A stretch of DNA of 64,000 bases, taken from NCBI GenBank assembly GCA_023666705.1, contig JAMPBO010000011.1, positions 1-64,000 of the forward strand, written 5' to 3'. Of the stretch, positions 51,955-63,386 are shown piece after piece (the stretch's first letter is position 1; the number at the start of each line of letters is the position of its first letter). The DNA comes from Bacteroides sp. Lineage in GTDB: Bacteria; Bacillota; Clostridia; Lachnospirales; Lachnospiraceae. The notes below the pieces were generated by a model. The model saw only the letters and a program-made list of their open reading frames with translations, was not told where the DNA came from and searched no databases. The position numbers and the translations under genes were made by a program.

Positions 51955-53331
51955 ATGAAAGCTTTAATAGAAAGTAAATGGGAAGATATTTTATCTCTTT
52001 TAGAAACACAGTACGACATTTCTTCTATTATGATTAATACATGGATTCGTTCCTTAAAAATATACGAAGTAAAAGATAATACCATCTATTTTTTTGTTGA
52101 CGAAAAGCTTGGTGAAAATGCTGTCAAATTCCTACGAAGGAAAGAATTTGACTTATTTTTATTGTCTTCCATCAGGGAAACATTAAACGACAGCAATATC
52201 GAAATTATCATTGACGAAAAAAAGAATTTCTGTTCTAAAGAAGATACAGAGGCAGAAAAAAATACCCAGTCTGAATCTTATAAGGAAGCAATCAGCAGAA
52301 GTAATTTAAATCCAAGGTATACATTTGATACATTTATTGTAGGTGATGGTAACAAACATGCCCATGCCACATGTCTTGCTGTTGCGGATATGCCGGCTCA
52401 GGATAATTTTAATCCTTTATTTTTATATGGAAATTCAGGACTTGGCAAAACACATCTTATGCAGGCAATTGCCCATTACATTCTGCAAAAGGATGACAAT
52501 ATCAATGTTTTATATGTTCCATCAGAGGTATTTACAAATGAAATTATAGATGCCATAAGAAACCATACTACAACAGAATTCAGGGAGAAATACCGAAAGG
52601 TGGACGTTCTTCTCCTTGATGATGTTCAATTTTTGATTGGTAAGGAAAGCACACAAAATGAATTTTTCCACACCTTTAATTCATTGTATAATGATAAAAA
52701 ACAGATTATTTTATCATCGGACAAGCCACCAAAGGAAATAAAAACACTTGACCAAAGAATTATTTCAAGGTTTGAGTGTGGAGTTCCCATTGATATACAT
52801 GAACCTGATTATGAAACACGTATGGCGATACTAAAGAATAAAGCGGAAATGGATCACCTTAAGGGTATTCCGGATGAAGTTTTTTCTTACATAGCAGAAA
52901 ATATTACCAACAATGTCCGTGAGCTGGAAGGTGCCTTAAACAAAATCGGTATTTTCTCCAAGCTTATGAATGAGAATGTTACACTTGAAACTGCAAAGGA
53001 ATCACTGAAAGATATTATAAATAAAGATAATATCGTAGCCATAACCCCTGACATTATTATTAAGACAGTTTCCGAGCATATGAACATTTCTGTGGATGAT
53101 ATATGTTCCAAAAAGAGAAGTCAGGACATTGCTACTGCAAGACAAATTGTTATGTACCTTTGCAGGGAATACACGGTTCTTGCACTAAAATCAATCGGTA
53201 ACGCTGTAGGAGGAAAAGACCATGCTACAGTTATCAACGGTATAAAGAGAGTAGAGGAAAAGCTGCTGGTTGACCCTTCCTTCAAAGCTACCGTTGATAC
53301 AATTATAAAAAAACTGAATCCTAACAAATAA
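51955..53331 (+). CDS. dnaA: Chromosomal replication initiator protein DnaA
   Basis: DnaA binds DnaA boxes and opens the origin. The 458-residue product has the N-terminal interaction domain (about 1-75), a short acidic linker, the AAA+ core with Walker A GNSGLGKTH (about 162-170), Walker B VLLLDDVQF and the sensor region, and the C-terminal HTH with GGKDHATVINGIKRVEEK. TGGAGGA precedes the ATG. It begins the conserved dnaA-dnaN-S4-recF-gyrB-gyrA block. Confidence 0.99.
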   Translation: MKALIESKWEDILSLLETQYDISSIMINTWIRSLKIYEVKDNTIYFFVDEKLGENAVKFLRRKEFDLFLLSSIRETLNDSNIEIIIDEKKNFCSKEDTEAEKNTQSESYKEAISRSNLNPRYTFDTFIVGDGNKHAHATCLAVADMPAQDNFNPLFLYGNSGLGKTHLMQAIAHYILQKDDNINVLYVPSEVFTNEIIDAIRNHTTTEFREKYRKVDVLLLDDVQFLIGKESTQNEFFHTFNSLYNDKKQIILSSDKPPKEIKTLDQRIISRFECGVPIDIHEPDYETRMAILKNKAEMDHLKGIPDEVFSYIAENITNNVRELEGALNKIGIFSKLMNENVTLETAKESLKDIINKDNIVAITPDIIIKTVSEHMNISVDDICSKKRSQDIATARQIVMYLCREYTVLALKSIGNAVGGKDHATVINGIKRVEEKLLVDPSFKATVDTIIKKLNPNK

Positions 53332-53600
53332 TTATCAACTATATGTTAATTAATGTTATAAACAAGTATGTTATTTTGTTAATTACTTTATTATATTTTC
53401 TAAATCATATTTTTATAATTTTAATTATCCATAATTGATTCACATGAATATCAGGCTTTAACAACACTTATTTAAAGCTGATTTTTGGGACGGATAGGCT
53501 TGTATGGAGCTTTTTAACATATTAACACCTATTAATATGATTACGATTAATTTATTAATTATATATATTACATTTTCCAATCGAAAGGGGATAATTACGA

Positions 53601-54716
53601 ATGAAGATAACATGTTCAAAATCAGATCTTCTTGCATCACTTAATATAGTATCAAAGGCTGTTTCTACCAAAACAACCATGCCTATCCTTGAATGTATTC
53701 TTATAGATGTTTATTCAGATAGGATTAAGCTTACAGCTAATGACTTGGAGCTTGGAATTGAGACAAGTCTTAAGGGTAACATTGTTGAAATGGGAAGAAT
53801 TGCCATAGAAGCTAAAATATTTAATGATATTGTAAGAAAGCTTCCTGACAGTGAAATTACAATAGAAACTACACCTGACTACAAAACCATCATAAGATGT
53901 GAAAAAGCAAGATTTGTACTTTCTTCAAAATCAGGAGAGGAGTTTACGGAGCTTCCTGAAATAGAAAAGGAAAAGAAAATTACGATTTCACAGTTTACAT
54001 TAAAGGAAGTAATCAGACAGACTATTTTTTCAATTTCAGATAATGAAAATAACAAGCTTATGACAGGTGAGTTATTTGAGGTAAAGGATGGAAAGCTTAC
54101 GGTAGTTTCTCTTGATGGTCACAGAATATCACTTCGTAATATTAAGCTTAAGGATGGAGGAGACAACATAAGTGTTGTTGTTCCCGGAAAAACCTTAAGT
54201 GATTTATCTAAGATTATAAACGGCGGAGTGGATGATATGGTAAATATTTATTTTGCCGAAAATCATATTCTCTTTGAGTTTGATGATACGATAGTGGTTT
54301 CCAGACTGTTTGAAGGAGAATATTATAAGATAGTAAGTATGCTTTCGATGGATCATAAGATTAAGGTTGAGGTAAATAATAGGGAATTTCTTGATTGTAT
54401 AGACAGAGCTTCCCTTCTTATTAAGGAGTCTGATAAGAAGCCTATCATTGTAAGTATAAAGGACGATAATAACATGTATCTTAAGGTTGATACATTTATG
54501 GGTTCCATGAATGAGGAAATTGAAATCGATAAAGAGGGAGAAGAAATTATTATCGGTTTTAATCCTAAATTTATCATGGATGTGTTAAGGGTTATTGATG
54601 ATGAGAAAATCACTATTTATATGAGGGATGCCAAATCTCCATGTATTATAAGGGATGTTGAGGAAAATTATATTTACGTTGTTCTTCCTGTAAATATAAA
54701 TGCAGGAGCATATTAA
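53601..54716 (+). CDS. dnaN: DNA polymerase III subunit beta (sliding clamp)
   Basis: The 371-residue product forms the ring that holds DNA polymerase on DNA. The start MKITCSKSDLLASLNIVSKAV and the segments TMPILECILIDV and LSLDGHR-type VVSLDGHRISLR are typical. It ends YIYVVLPVNI, where the family usually has MPMRI/LP. AAAGGGG precedes the ATG. It stands 269 bases behind dnaA; that gap is AT-rich and has no gene. Confidence 0.98.
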   Translation: MKITCSKSDLLASLNIVSKAVSTKTTMPILECILIDVYSDRIKLTANDLELGIETSLKGNIVEMGRIAIEAKIFNDIVRKLPDSEITIETTPDYKTIIRCEKARFVLSSKSGEEFTELPEIEKEKKITISQFTLKEVIRQTIFSISDNENNKLMTGELFEVKDGKLTVVSLDGHRISLRNIKLKDGGDNISVVVPGKTLSDLSKIINGGVDDMVNIYFAENHILFEFDDTIVVSRLFEGEYYKIVSMLSMDHKIKVEVNNREFLDCIDRASLLIKESDKKPIIVSIKDDNNMYLKVDTFMGSMNEEIEIDKEGEEIIIGFNPKFIMDVLRVIDDEKITIYMRDAKSPCIIRDVEENYIYVVLPVNINAGAY

Positions 54717-54731
54717 AAAGGAGTAATTGTC

Positions 54732-54947
54732 ATGCATATTTTGAAGCTGAGAGAAGGAGAAGAATTTATAAAGCTTGGACAGGCTCTTAAGGCTACAGGA
54801 ATTGTTGATTCAGGGATAGATGCAAAAGAAATTATACAGCAGGGACTTGTGTTAGTTGACGGAGAAGTTGAGGTAAGACGTGGAAGAAAACTGTATGATG
54901 GAGCAGAGGTTTGTTATGATGAAGAAAAGATAAGCATTCAAAAGTGA
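54732..54947 (+). CDS. S4-domain RNA-binding protein (YaaA/RlbA type)
   Basis: The 71-residue protein is a single S4 domain: EEFIKLGQALKATGIVDSG, then GLVLVDGEVEVRRGRKLYDG, which is the RNA-binding loop. It is the usual partner between dnaN and recF in Firmicutes. It probably binds ribosomal RNA, by homology. A GGAG sequence precedes the ATG. Confidence 0.93.
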   Translation: MHILKLREGEEFIKLGQALKATGIVDSGIDAKEIIQQGLVLVDGEVEVRRGRKLYDGAEVCYDEEKISIQK

Positions 54948-54968
54948 TTGTTGAAAAGGAGACAAAGA

Positions 54969-56051
54969 ATGTTTATCGATAAGCTTGCACTTAACAATTT
55001 CAGAAATTATGATGAGGTGGATATTCAGTTTTCAAATGGCATTAATATACTTTATGGGGATAATGCACAAGGAAAAACGAATATACTGGAAGCTATTTAT
55101 ATGATAGCAACAACAAAATCCCATAGGGGAAATAAGGACAGGGAAATTATACAATTTGGATATGAGGAAGCCCATATAAGGGCAGATGTTATGAAAAGTG
55201 ATAGTTCCCATAGAATAGATATGCACCTTAGAACAAATAAAAGTAAGGGAGTTGCAGTAGATTTAATTACTTTAAAAAGAAGTGCCCAGCTTTTTGGAAT
55301 TGTAAATATCGTTTTATTTTCTCCTGAGGACTTGTCCATTATAAAAAACAGTCCTGCAGAAAGAAGACGATTTATAGATATGGAGCTTTGTCAGCTCAAC
55401 AAAATATATTATAGTGATTTATCCAATTTCAATAAGGCATTGAATCAAAGAAATAATCTTTTAAAAAAGATAGCCTTTGATGGAACGAATAAGGATACAC
55501 TTGATGTCTGGGATGAACAATTGGTAAAATATGGTATAAAGGTTATTTCTGAACGGAATAATTTTATAGAACTGATAAATGAAATAATAGGAAAAATACA
55601 TAGCAGTATTACTTCCAAAAAAGAAAATATCAAAATTATATATGAAAAAAATGTAGATGAAAATGATTTTCTTGAAGAATTAAAAAATAAAAGATTCGTG
55701 GATTTAAAATATCAATCCACGAGTGTAGGTCCTCACAGGGATGATATTTCATTTATTGTAAATGACATTGATGTTAAAAAATATGGTTCACAGGGACAGC
55801 AGCGGACAGCAGCATTATCCCTGAAGCTTGCAGAGATAGAGCTTGTAAGAAATATGATAAAGGATAATCCCATATTACTGTTGGATGATGTTATGTCAGA
55901 GTTAGATTCAACGAGACGAGATGCACTGTTGTCTTATATCAGTGAAATCCAAACTATCATTACATGTACAGGATATGATGATTTTATAAAGGAAAGACTT
56001 AGTATCGATAAGATATATAAGGTTGCCGGAGGTAAAATTTATGAGCAGTAG
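54969..56051 (+). CDS. recF: DNA replication and repair protein RecF
   Basis: RecF helps load RecA at gapped DNA. AAAAGGAGA precedes the ATG at 54969, which I prefer to the start 21 bases upstream. The 360-residue product has Walker [16 protein letters not shown] (about 30-44), the signature [16 protein letters not shown] and Walker [13 protein letters not shown]. It overlaps gyrB by eleven bases. Confidence 0.97.
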   Translation: MFIDKLALNNFRNYDEVDIQFSNGINILYGDNAQGKTNILEAIYMIATTKSHRGNKDREIIQFGYEEAHIRADVMKSDSSHRIDMHLRTNKSKGVAVDLITLKRSAQLFGIVNIVLFSPEDLSIIKNSPAERRRFIDMELCQLNKIYYSDLSNFNKALNQRNNLLKKIAFDGTNKDTLDVWDEQLVKYGIKVISERNNFIELINEIIGKIHSSITSKKENIKIIYEKNVDENDFLEELKNKRFVDLKYQSTSVGPHRDDISFIVNDIDVKKYGSQGQQRTAALSLKLAEIELVRNMIKDNPILLLDDVMSELDSTRRDALLSYISEIQTIITCTGYDDFIKERLSIDKIYKVAGGKIYEQ

Positions 56052-57960
56052 TAACGAAAATTATGGAGCTGACCAAATCCAGATATTGGAAGGTCTGGAA
56101 GCGGTAAGAAAAAGACCGGGAATGTACATAGGAAGTACATCAACAAGAGGTCTTCATCATTTGGTTTATGAGATTGTTGATAATGCTGTTGATGAAGCAC
56201 TTGCAGGTTTTTGTACGGAAATTCAGGTATTTATAAATGAAGATAATTCCGTGACAGTTATAGATAATGGTAGAGGTATCCCTACAGGTATACATGAAAA
56301 GGCAGGTATTCCTGCTGTTGAGGTTGTATTTACAATACTCCATGCCGGCGGAAAGTTTGGTGGTGGAGGATACAAGGTTTCAGGAGGACTTCATGGTGTT
56401 GGTGCTTCTGTTGTTAATGCACTCTCTAATTGGCTTGAGGTAGAGATATCAAGAGACGGAAAGATATACAAGCAGCGTTATGAGAGAGGACATGTTATAT
56501 ACAAGCTTAAGGAAATAGGAAAGACAGATAAGGTCGGAACCAAAGTAACCTTTATGCCCGATGATACTATTTTTGATGATGTTATTTTTGAATTTGACAC
56601 ATTAAAGAGAAGACTTAGAGAAATGGCATTTCTTACAAAGGGATTAAAGATTAGTCTTTTTGATAAGCGGGAAGGCATGGAAAATGAGGAGCATTATCAC
56701 TATGAGGGTGGTATCAAGGAATTTGTTCAATATTTGAACAGGCACAAAACAGCTCTTTATGACAAGATTATTTACGTTGAGGGAAATAAGGATGACATGT
56801 ATGTTGAGGTTGCACTTCAGCATAACGACTCCTACAATGAGGCAACCTTAAGCTTTGTAAATAATATAACGACGCCTGAGGGAGGTACGCATCTTACAGG
56901 TTTTAAGAGTGCCATTACGAAGGTATTTAATGATTATGCAAGGACAAATAAACTTATAAAGGAAAAGGATGAAAATCTTTCAGGTGATGATTTGAGAGAG
57001 GGACTGACTGCAATTGTAAGTGTAAAAATTCCGGAACCGCAGTTTGAGGGACAGACAAAGCAGAAGCTTGGAAATGCGGAGGCAAGAACTGCAGTGGAAA
57101 GCCTTGTAAATGAAAAACTTACTTATTTTCTTGAGCAAAATCCTCAGATTGCCAAGATAATTATAGGAAAGGCTGCACTTGCACAGAGGGCCAGAATTGC
57201 TGCAAGAAAGGCAAGGGATGTTGCTAGAAAGAGTACGCTTGAAAATAGTATGGCACTTCCGGGAAAGCTTGCAGATTGTTCAGACAAGGATCCTAAAAAT
57301 TGTGAGATTTACATTGTTGAGGGAGATTCCGCAGGAGGCTCTGCAAAAACTGCACGTTCCAGGGCAACACAGGCGATACTTCCACTAAGAGGAAAAATTT
57401 TAAATGTTGAAAAGGCAAGAATAGACAGAATTCTCGGCAATGAGGAAATAAAAGCAATGATAACTGCTTTTGGAACAGGAATACGGGAAAATTTCAATAT
57501 AGAGAAGCTTCGCTATGATAAGATTATTATTATGACAGATGCCGATGTTGACGGTGCCCATATTGCAACGCTTATGCTTACCTTTTTCTTCCGGTTTATG
57601 CCGGATTTGATAAGACAGGGTCATGTTTATCTTGCACAGCCGCCGCTTTATAAGCTGGAAAAGAACAAGAAAACATGGTATGCATACAGTGATGATGAGC
57701 TTGCAAAGATACTGGATGAAGTGGGCAGGGATAATAATAACAAAATTCAGCGTTATAAGGGACTTGGTGAGATGGATGCAGAACAGCTTTGGGATACGAC
57801 AATGGATCCTGAAAAGAGAATTCTTCTTCGTGTAGCAATTGACGAGGAAAGCGAGTCTGAGCTTGATATTGTATTTGATACCCTTATGGGTGAAAAAGTG
57901 GAACCAAGACGAGAGTTTATAGAGACAAATGCAAAGTTTGTTAAAAATCTCGATATCTGA
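56041..57960 (+). CDS. gyrB: DNA gyrase subunit B
   Basis: GyrB supplies the ATPase and TOPRIM parts of gyrase, which introduces negative supercoils. GGAGGT lies before the ATG at 56041, inside the recF end. The 639-residue product has the GHKL ATP site ([35 protein letters not shown]) and the TOPRIM motifs [10 protein letters not shown] and [11 protein letters not shown], and ends in the normal tail. GyrA follows 17 bases later. Confidence 0.99.
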   Translation: MSSSNENYGADQIQILEGLEAVRKRPGMYIGSTSTRGLHHLVYEIVDNAVDEALAGFCTEIQVFINEDNSVTVIDNGRGIPTGIHEKAGIPAVEVVFTILHAGGKFGGGGYKVSGGLHGVGASVVNALSNWLEVEISRDGKIYKQRYERGHVIYKLKEIGKTDKVGTKVTFMPDDTIFDDVIFEFDTLKRRLREMAFLTKGLKISLFDKREGMENEEHYHYEGGIKEFVQYLNRHKTALYDKIIYVEGNKDDMYVEVALQHNDSYNEATLSFVNNITTPEGGTHLTGFKSAITKVFNDYARTNKLIKEKDENLSGDDLREGLTAIVSVKIPEPQFEGQTKQKLGNAEARTAVESLVNEKLTYFLEQNPQIAKIIIGKAALAQRARIAARKARDVARKSTLENSMALPGKLADCSDKDPKNCEIYIVEGDSAGGSAKTARSRATQAILPLRGKILNVEKARIDRILGNEEIKAMITAFGTGIRENFNIEKLRYDKIIIMTDADVDGAHIATLMLTFFFRFMPDLIRQGHVYLAQPPLYKLEKNKKTWYAYSDDELAKILDEVGRDNNNKIQRYKGLGEMDAEQLWDTTMDPEKRILLRVAIDEESESELDIVFDTLMGEKVEPRREFIETNAKFVKNLDI

Positions 57961-57977
57961 TAGAAGGAGAGGAAAAA

Positions 57978-60542
57978 ATGGACGATAGTACAATATTTGA
58001 TAAAATCCATGAAGTGGATTTAAAGAAAACCATGGAAAATTCTTATATAGATTATGCCATGAGTGTTATCGCTGCAAGAGCCCTTCCTGATGTCAGAGAT
58101 GGTCTTAAGCCAGTACAGAGAAGAATCCTTCATTCCATGATGGAGCTTCATAATGGACCTGACAAACCACACAGAAAGTGTGCACGTATTGTCGGTGATA
58201 CAATGGGTAAATATCATCCGCATGGAGATTCTTCCATTTATGAGGCATTGGTAAAGCTTGCCCAGGAATGGTCAACAAGATATCCGCTTGTGGATGGTCA
58301 TGGAAACTTTGGTTCCGTTGATGGTGACGGAGCTGCGGCAATGAGGTACACAGAGGCAAGACTTTCTAAGATTTCCATGGAAATGCTTGCTGATATAGAA
58401 ATGGATACGGTTGATTTCGTGCCAAACTTTGATGAGACGGAGCGGGAGCCTGTAGTTTTACCAAGCCGTTATCCAAATCTTTTGGTAAACGGTACATCCG
58501 GAATTGCTGTTGGTATGGCTACGAATATACCGCCTCATAACTTAAACGAGATAATAAGTGCAGTTGTTAAAATCATTGACAATAAAGTATTAGAGGACAG
58601 GGAAACTGAGCTTGACGAGATAATGGAAATCGTAAAGGGTCCTGATTTTCCTACGGGTGCACAGATACTCGGAACCTCAGGCATTGATGAAGCTTACAGA
58701 ACAGGCAGGGGAAAAATAAAGGTAAGGGCTGTTACCGATATAGAACCTATGGCAAATGGAAAACAGAGAATCATTGTTACTGAGCTTCCATACATGGTCA
58801 ATAAGGCAAAGCTGATACAGAAAATTGCGGAGCTTGTCAAGGAAAAGAAAATAGATGGTATTTCTGATTTAAGAGACGAGTCTTCAAGAGAGGGTATGAG
58901 AGTTGTAATTGAGCTTAAAAAGGATTGCAATGCAAATATCCTTCTTAATCAATTGTTTAAGCATACCCAGATGCAGGATACATTTGGTGTAATTATGCTT
59001 GCACTTGTTAATAATGAGCCAAAGGTGTTAAACCTTCTTGAAATGCTTACATATTATTTGAAGCATCAGGAGGATGTTGTTACAAGAAGAACAAAATATG
59101 AACTCAACAAGGCAGAGGCGAGAGCACATATCGTAGAAGGACTTTTGATTGCACTTGATAATATTGATGAGGTTATCAAGCTGATAAGGGCTGCAAAAAC
59201 AGTTGCAGATGCAAAGCTTTCCCTTATGGAGAGATTTGGCCTCACAGATGCACAGGCATCCGCCATAGTTGATATGAGACTTCGTGTACTTACAGGCTTG
59301 GAAAGAGAAAAGCTTGAAAACGAGTATAGGGAGCTTATGGAAAGAATTGCAGAGCTTCGTGCAATTCTTGCAGATAAAAATAAGCTTTTGGGAGTCATTA
59401 AAGAAGAAATTCTTATCATTGCAACAAAATATGGTGATAAGAGAAGAACATCAATCGGAATAGATGTTGAAGACGGTATGACGGTTGAGGACCTCATAAA
59501 GAAAGAAAATATCGTTGTTGCCATGACAAAGCTTGGCTATATCAAGCGTATGACGGTAAATAACTTTAAGAGCCAGAACAGAGGTGGAAAAGGCATAAAG
59601 GGTATGCAGACGATAGAGGAAGACTTTATTGAAGACCTGTTTATGACGACAACGCACCATTATATTATGTTCTTTACGAATATGGGAAAAGTATACAGGT
59701 TAAAGGCGTATGAAATTCCTGAAGCGGGAAGGACAGCAAGAGGAACAGCAATCATTAATTTGCTCCAGCTCCAGCCAGATGAAAAAATAACTGCGGTTAT
59801 ACCAATCAGGCAGTACGTTGAGGGTAGATATCTGTTTATGTGTACAAAGAATGGTATTGTTAAAAAGACGCGGATTACAGAATATTCAAATGTAAGAAAA
59901 TCGGGTCTTGCTGCCATAACCTTAAAGGAAAATGATGAGCTGATTGAGGTAAAGGCAACCAACGGCAAAAAGGATATTATCCTTGTAACAAAGCATGGTA
60001 TGTGTATAAGATTTAATGAAAAGGATGTCAGAAGCACGGGAAGAACATCTATGGGTGTTATCGGCATGAATGTTGCAGAGGGCGATGAAATTATCGGTAT
60101 GCAGCTTGATACGCAGGGAGAGGCTTTGCTTCTCGTATCTGAAAACGGACTTGGTAAGCGTACACATATTGATGAATTTACCCCACAGAGACGTGGAGGA
60201 AAAGGAGTTAAATGTTACAAGATTAATGAGCGTTCAGGAAATGTGGTAGGCTTTAAGGCTGTCAATGATGATAATGAAATTATGATTATAACCAATCAGG
60301 GAATTGTCATAAGAATACTTTGTAAAGACATTTCCATGCTTGGACGTATCACAACGGGAGTTAAGCTTATCAATATGGATGTTGAGCATGATATCATCGT
60401 TGCCAGCATTACAAAGGTAAGACAAAAGTCTGCGGACGAATCAGAATCTCTAATTGCATTGGAAAAGGAGATGGAGGAAGCCGATAACGAGGAAGGCATC
60501 GTGGAGGAACCGGAAGAAGAAACAGACGAAAAGGAAGAATAA
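57978..60542 (+). CDS. gyrA: DNA gyrase subunit A
   Basis: GyrA cuts and rejoins DNA. The 854-residue product has the winged-helix region [20 protein letters not shown] (about 35-54), the catalytic Tyr in [10 protein letters not shown], the quinolone region [13 protein letters not shown] with Ser and Glu at the usual positions, and a C-terminal propeller carrying the GyrA box QRRGGKG (near residue 738). The last 45 residues are very acidic. GAAGGAGAGG precedes the ATG. Confidence 0.99.
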   Translation: MDDSTIFDKIHEVDLKKTMENSYIDYAMSVIAARALPDVRDGLKPVQRRILHSMMELHNGPDKPHRKCARIVGDTMGKYHPHGDSSIYEALVKLAQEWSTRYPLVDGHGNFGSVDGDGAAAMRYTEARLSKISMEMLADIEMDTVDFVPNFDETEREPVVLPSRYPNLLVNGTSGIAVGMATNIPPHNLNEIISAVVKIIDNKVLEDRETELDEIMEIVKGPDFPTGAQILGTSGIDEAYRTGRGKIKVRAVTDIEPMANGKQRIIVTELPYMVNKAKLIQKIAELVKEKKIDGISDLRDESSREGMRVVIELKKDCNANILLNQLFKHTQMQDTFGVIMLALVNNEPKVLNLLEMLTYYLKHQEDVVTRRTKYELNKAEARAHIVEGLLIALDNIDEVIKLIRAAKTVADAKLSLMERFGLTDAQASAIVDMRLRVLTGLEREKLENEYRELMERIAELRAILADKNKLLGVIKEEILIIATKYGDKRRTSIGIDVEDGMTVEDLIKKENIVVAMTKLGYIKRMTVNNFKSQNRGGKGIKGMQTIEEDFIEDLFMTTTHHYIMFFTNMGKVYRLKAYEIPEAGRTARGTAIINLLQLQPDEKITAVIPIRQYVEGRYLFMCTKNGIVKKTRITEYSNVRKSGLAAITLKENDELIEVKATNGKKDIILVTKHGMCIRFNEKDVRSTGRTSMGVIGMNVAEGDEIIGMQLDTQGEALLLVSENGLGKRTHIDEFTPQRRGGKGVKCYKINERSGNVVGFKAVNDDNEIMIITNQGIVIRILCKDISMLGRITTGVKLINMDVEHDIIVASITKVRQKSADESESLIALEKEMEEADNEEGIVEEPEEETDEKEE

Positions 60543-60570
60543 TTTGTTCAAAGGATAGGGGGAACATATT

Positions 60571-60774
60571 ATGACAGGTGAGAAATTAAAAGAGGGATTA
60601 GATGGATTAAGCAAAATAGATGGATTTGCTGATATATTATTCAGCACAATATATTGGCTGGTTGTTATATTTATCATACTTTTTGTTGCTTACATTTTCT
60701 CCTCCTTTGTGTGTTATTTGAACAGAAAACGCAGAGGTAACACAAATGATAATGATGATTTCCTTGATGATTAA
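60571..60774 (+). CDS. Small single-pass membrane protein
   Basis: The 67-residue product has an amphipathic start, one membrane helix (about 25-47, ILFSTIYWLVVIFIILFVAY) and an acidic tail (NDNDDFLDD). A GGGGGA ribosome site lies before the ATG. It follows gyrA by 28 bases and ends at a terminator. It is unrecognised and its role unknown. Confidence 0.6.
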   Translation: MTGEKLKEGLDGLSKIDGFADILFSTIYWLVVIFIILFVAYIFSSFVCYLNRKRRGNTNDNDDFLDD

Positions 60775-60783
60775 ATGATGCTT

Positions 60784-60818
60784 AGGGCTGTTGCAAAAAT
60801 TTAGCAGCAGCCCTTTAT
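60784..60818 (+). terminator. Terminator after the gyrA operon
   Basis: AGGGCTGTTGC (60784-60794) and GCAGCAGCCCT (60804-60814) pair with one G-U, followed by TTATT. Confidence 0.75.
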
Positions 60819-60845
60819 TGGTTGTGTCAGAGTAGGAGGTTTGTA

Positions 60846-61688
60846 ATGAGAACGATAAATACAGATGTTATCATAGATACAGTTCGTGACATGTGCATAA
60901 ATGCAAATTTATATCTTGCAGAGGATATGGAAAAAAAGCTGAAGGCTGCCGCTGCGGATGAGGACGGAGTACTGGGAAAACAAATTCTTGACCAGTTAAT
61001 TGAAAATTTAAAAATAGCAGGGGAAGAAAAAATACCGATATGTCAGGATACGGGAATGGCAGTTTTTTTTGTAAATGTGGGACAGGATTTACATATTGAG
61101 GGTATGAATTTGACCGATGCAATAAATGAGGGAGTAAGACGGGGATATAAGGAAGGATATCTTAGAAAATCGGTTGTGAATGACCCGCTTTTGAGGGTCA
61201 ATACAGGAGATAACACACCTGCAATCATTCATTATGATATCGTATCTGGTGATAAGCTTGAAATTACGATAGCACCAAAGGGATTTGGCAGTGAAAATAT
61301 GAGTAAGGTTTATATGTTAAAGCCTGCTGACGGTGAAGATGGTGTTAAGGAGGCTGTACTTGATGCAGTGAAAAATGCAGGTCCGAATGCCTGTCCTCCC
61401 CTTGTTGTCGGTGTGGGACTTGGAGGAGATTTTGAGCTTGCAGCTAAGCTGGCAAAAAAAGCTCTTACAAGAGATGTAAACTCACATTCAACATATGAAC
61501 ACATTGCAAGGATCGAGAGGGAGCTTTTAGAAACAATTAACGGTACGGGAATTGGACCGGGTGGTTTGGGAGGCAAAACGACGGCACTTGCAGTAAACAT
61601 TGAAAGCTATGCCACCCATATAGCGGGCATGCCGCTTGCAGTCAATATGTGCTGCCATGTCAACAGACATGTGACAAAGATACTGTAA
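60846..61688 (+). CDS. Fumarate hydratase class I, alpha subunit
   Basis: The product is half of a two-subunit [4Fe-4S] fumarase (or the closely related L-tartrate dehydratase), converting fumarate and malate. AGGAGG precedes the ATG at 60846. The 280-residue sequence has the conserved PICQDTGMAVFFV, GYLRKSVVNDPL, PKGFGSENMSKVYMLKPADG and GIGPGGLGGKTTALAV segments; Cys residues in CQDTG, CPPLV and CCHVNRH fit the cluster ligands. The beta subunit follows 77 bases later. Confidence 0.92.
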   Translation: MRTINTDVIIDTVRDMCINANLYLAEDMEKKLKAAAADEDGVLGKQILDQLIENLKIAGEEKIPICQDTGMAVFFVNVGQDLHIEGMNLTDAINEGVRRGYKEGYLRKSVVNDPLLRVNTGDNTPAIIHYDIVSGDKLEITIAPKGFGSENMSKVYMLKPADGEDGVKEAVLDAVKNAGPNACPPLVVGVGLGGDFELAAKLAKKALTRDVNSHSTYEHIARIERELLETINGTGIGPGGLGGKTTALAVNIESYATHIAGMPLAVNMCCHVNRHVTKIL

Positions 61689-61765
61689 CTGTCGGAACAT
61701 ATATATCAAACCATGAAATGTGCAGGAAGCTTTTGTTTTGAAATTTGGAATATAAAGGAGAATCT

Positions 61766-62371
61766 ATGGATAAGCATATTAAAGCACCGTTTAATAAAAA
61801 TGAGCTGGCAGATTTAACAGCAGGAGATTATGTATACATTTCAGGAACCCTATATAGTGCAAGGGATGCAGCACACAAGAGAATGTATGACGCAATTCTT
61901 GCGTCTAAGTACAGGGATGAGGATGGAAAAGTTTTGTATGAAAAGGGTGTTTTACCGATTGATGTGACGAATCATGTATTATATTATCTCGGACCTACTC
62001 CCGCAAGGGAAGGACAGGTGATAGGCTCTGCAGGACCTACAACAAGCAGCCGTATGGATAAGTACACGCCGCTTCTTTTAAGCAAGGGACTGAACGGAAT
62101 GATTGGAAAAGGAAAGAGAAGCGAACAGGTAATAAAATCAATCGTTGATAACAAAGCAGTATATTTCGCCGCAGTCGGTGGAGCAGGTGCTCTTTTGTCA
62201 AAATGTATCAAGCAATCTGAGGTAATTGCTTATGATGATCTGGGAACGGAAGCAATAAGAAAAATGGTGGTTGAAGATTTTCCTGCAATCGTTGTAATTG
62301 ATTCTAACGGCAATAATTTGTACGAAACGGCAATAAATAACTATTTTTCTTCACGTAATAATCTTGAATAA
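61766..62371 (+). CDS. Fumarate hydratase class I, beta subunit
   Basis: This 201-residue product is the C-terminal half of the class I fumarase/tartrate dehydratase. AAAGGAGA precedes the ATG at 61766. It has GDYVYISGTLYSARDAAHKRM, YLGPTPAREGQVIGSAGPTTSSRMD and GLNGMIGKGKRS, all family signatures, and the acidic EDFPAIVVIDSNGNNLYE end. With the alpha subunit it forms the active enzyme in the reductive or oxidative TCA branch. Confidence 0.93.
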   Translation: MDKHIKAPFNKNELADLTAGDYVYISGTLYSARDAAHKRMYDAILASKYRDEDGKVLYEKGVLPIDVTNHVLYYLGPTPAREGQVIGSAGPTTSSRMDKYTPLLLSKGLNGMIGKGKRSEQVIKSIVDNKAVYFAAVGGAGALLSKCIKQSEVIAYDDLGTEAIRKMVVEDFPAIVVIDSNGNNLYETAINNYFSSRNNLE

Positions 62372-62456
62372 TGTTTAGTGAGGATGTATACTTAAGCAGG
62401 TTATTATAATTTATGGGTCAGTTTATTTAAATAAAAACAATTATGAGGAGGTTAAT

Positions 62457-63386
62457 ATGAGTAAGGTTTGTTGTGGGATAACTTACTCCGAAAAAGACAG
62501 ATTTTGCCGTGTTTGCGGAAAACGTCTTGAGGATAACGAGGACAAAACAGTTTTAATCAATGAACAACAGATACAAAATGCAGTTGGGGATGATGAGCCG
62601 GGAACATCTGTGCTTACAGCAGATATGAGGGGTCCTATTAAGCATCCTGAAAATGAGGAACAGGCAGAAGATGAAGCAGATGCTTCAGAAAATGAGAAAA
62701 AGGATAGCATAACAGATAATAAGGACAGTAAGAGTGCAGAAAATTCTACGGATGGCAAGAAAGATAGTAAAGACAAAGATGCGGTAACTGATGATAAAGA
62801 AGATAGCAAGCGTGAAGAGGACACTGCTGATAATGACAAGGAAGAGAATAAAAATAAAGAAACGGCAGCAGATGATGAAGACAGTGTAACTGACAATAAA
62901 GGTGAAGACACTGAAGCCGATGACAGCGATGAGGATGATGAGGACTCAACTACATCCATACTTACGTCAGACATGAAGAAACCAACGCCGCAGACACCGC
63001 AAAATGGCGGATCAATGCAGCCGATGCCAAGTCAAATGCCACAAAATGGCAGACCAATGCAAGCAATGCCACAAAACGGCAGACCAATGCAAGCAATGCA
63101 GCAAAATGGCAGACCAATGCAAGCGATGCAGCAAAACGGTAGACCAATGCAACCTAAGCCAAAGAAATCTGAGGAGCAAAAGGCAAAATCAGCAAAGACC
63201 TGTGGTTTGATTTCATTAATTGTATCTTCCATAGGATTTGTAGCAGTTGGTGTTATGTTATTCTTCTTTGTATTAAATGCGGATTACAAAAAGTACGATA
63301 AAGAAGCAGAAAAGGGGCTGTACAATTCAACCCCAGCCACAGAAGCAGCATCCTTTGGTGATGCTTTAAGTAGTGAGGAGGAATAA
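62457..63386 (+). CDS. Zinc-ribbon, acidic repeat and NGRPMQAM-repeat membrane protein
   Basis: The 309-residue product starts MSKVCCGITYSEKDRFCRVCGK, a variant zinc ribbon. Residues about 60-165 are very rich in D, E, K, N and S; then come four near-identical copies of QNGRPMQAM (about 185-235), which is a 28-30 base DNA repeat at 63040-63150. A membrane helix (about 245-268) and a short tail end it. It resembles the zinc-ribbon genes at 34.7-37.5 kb in design. AGGAGG precedes the ATG. The next gene overlaps its stop (TAATG). Confidence 0.72.
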   Translation: MSKVCCGITYSEKDRFCRVCGKRLEDNEDKTVLINEQQIQNAVGDDEPGTSVLTADMRGPIKHPENEEQAEDEADASENEKKDSITDNKDSKSAENSTDGKKDSKDKDAVTDDKEDSKREEDTADNDKEENKNKETAADDEDSVTDNKGEDTEADDSDEDDEDSTTSILTSDMKKPTPQTPQNGGSMQPMPSQMPQNGRPMQAMPQNGRPMQAMQQNGRPMQAMQQNGRPMQPKPKKSEEQKAKSAKTCGLISLIVSSIGFVAVGVMLFFFVLNADYKKYDKEAEKGLYNSTPATEAASFGDALSSEEE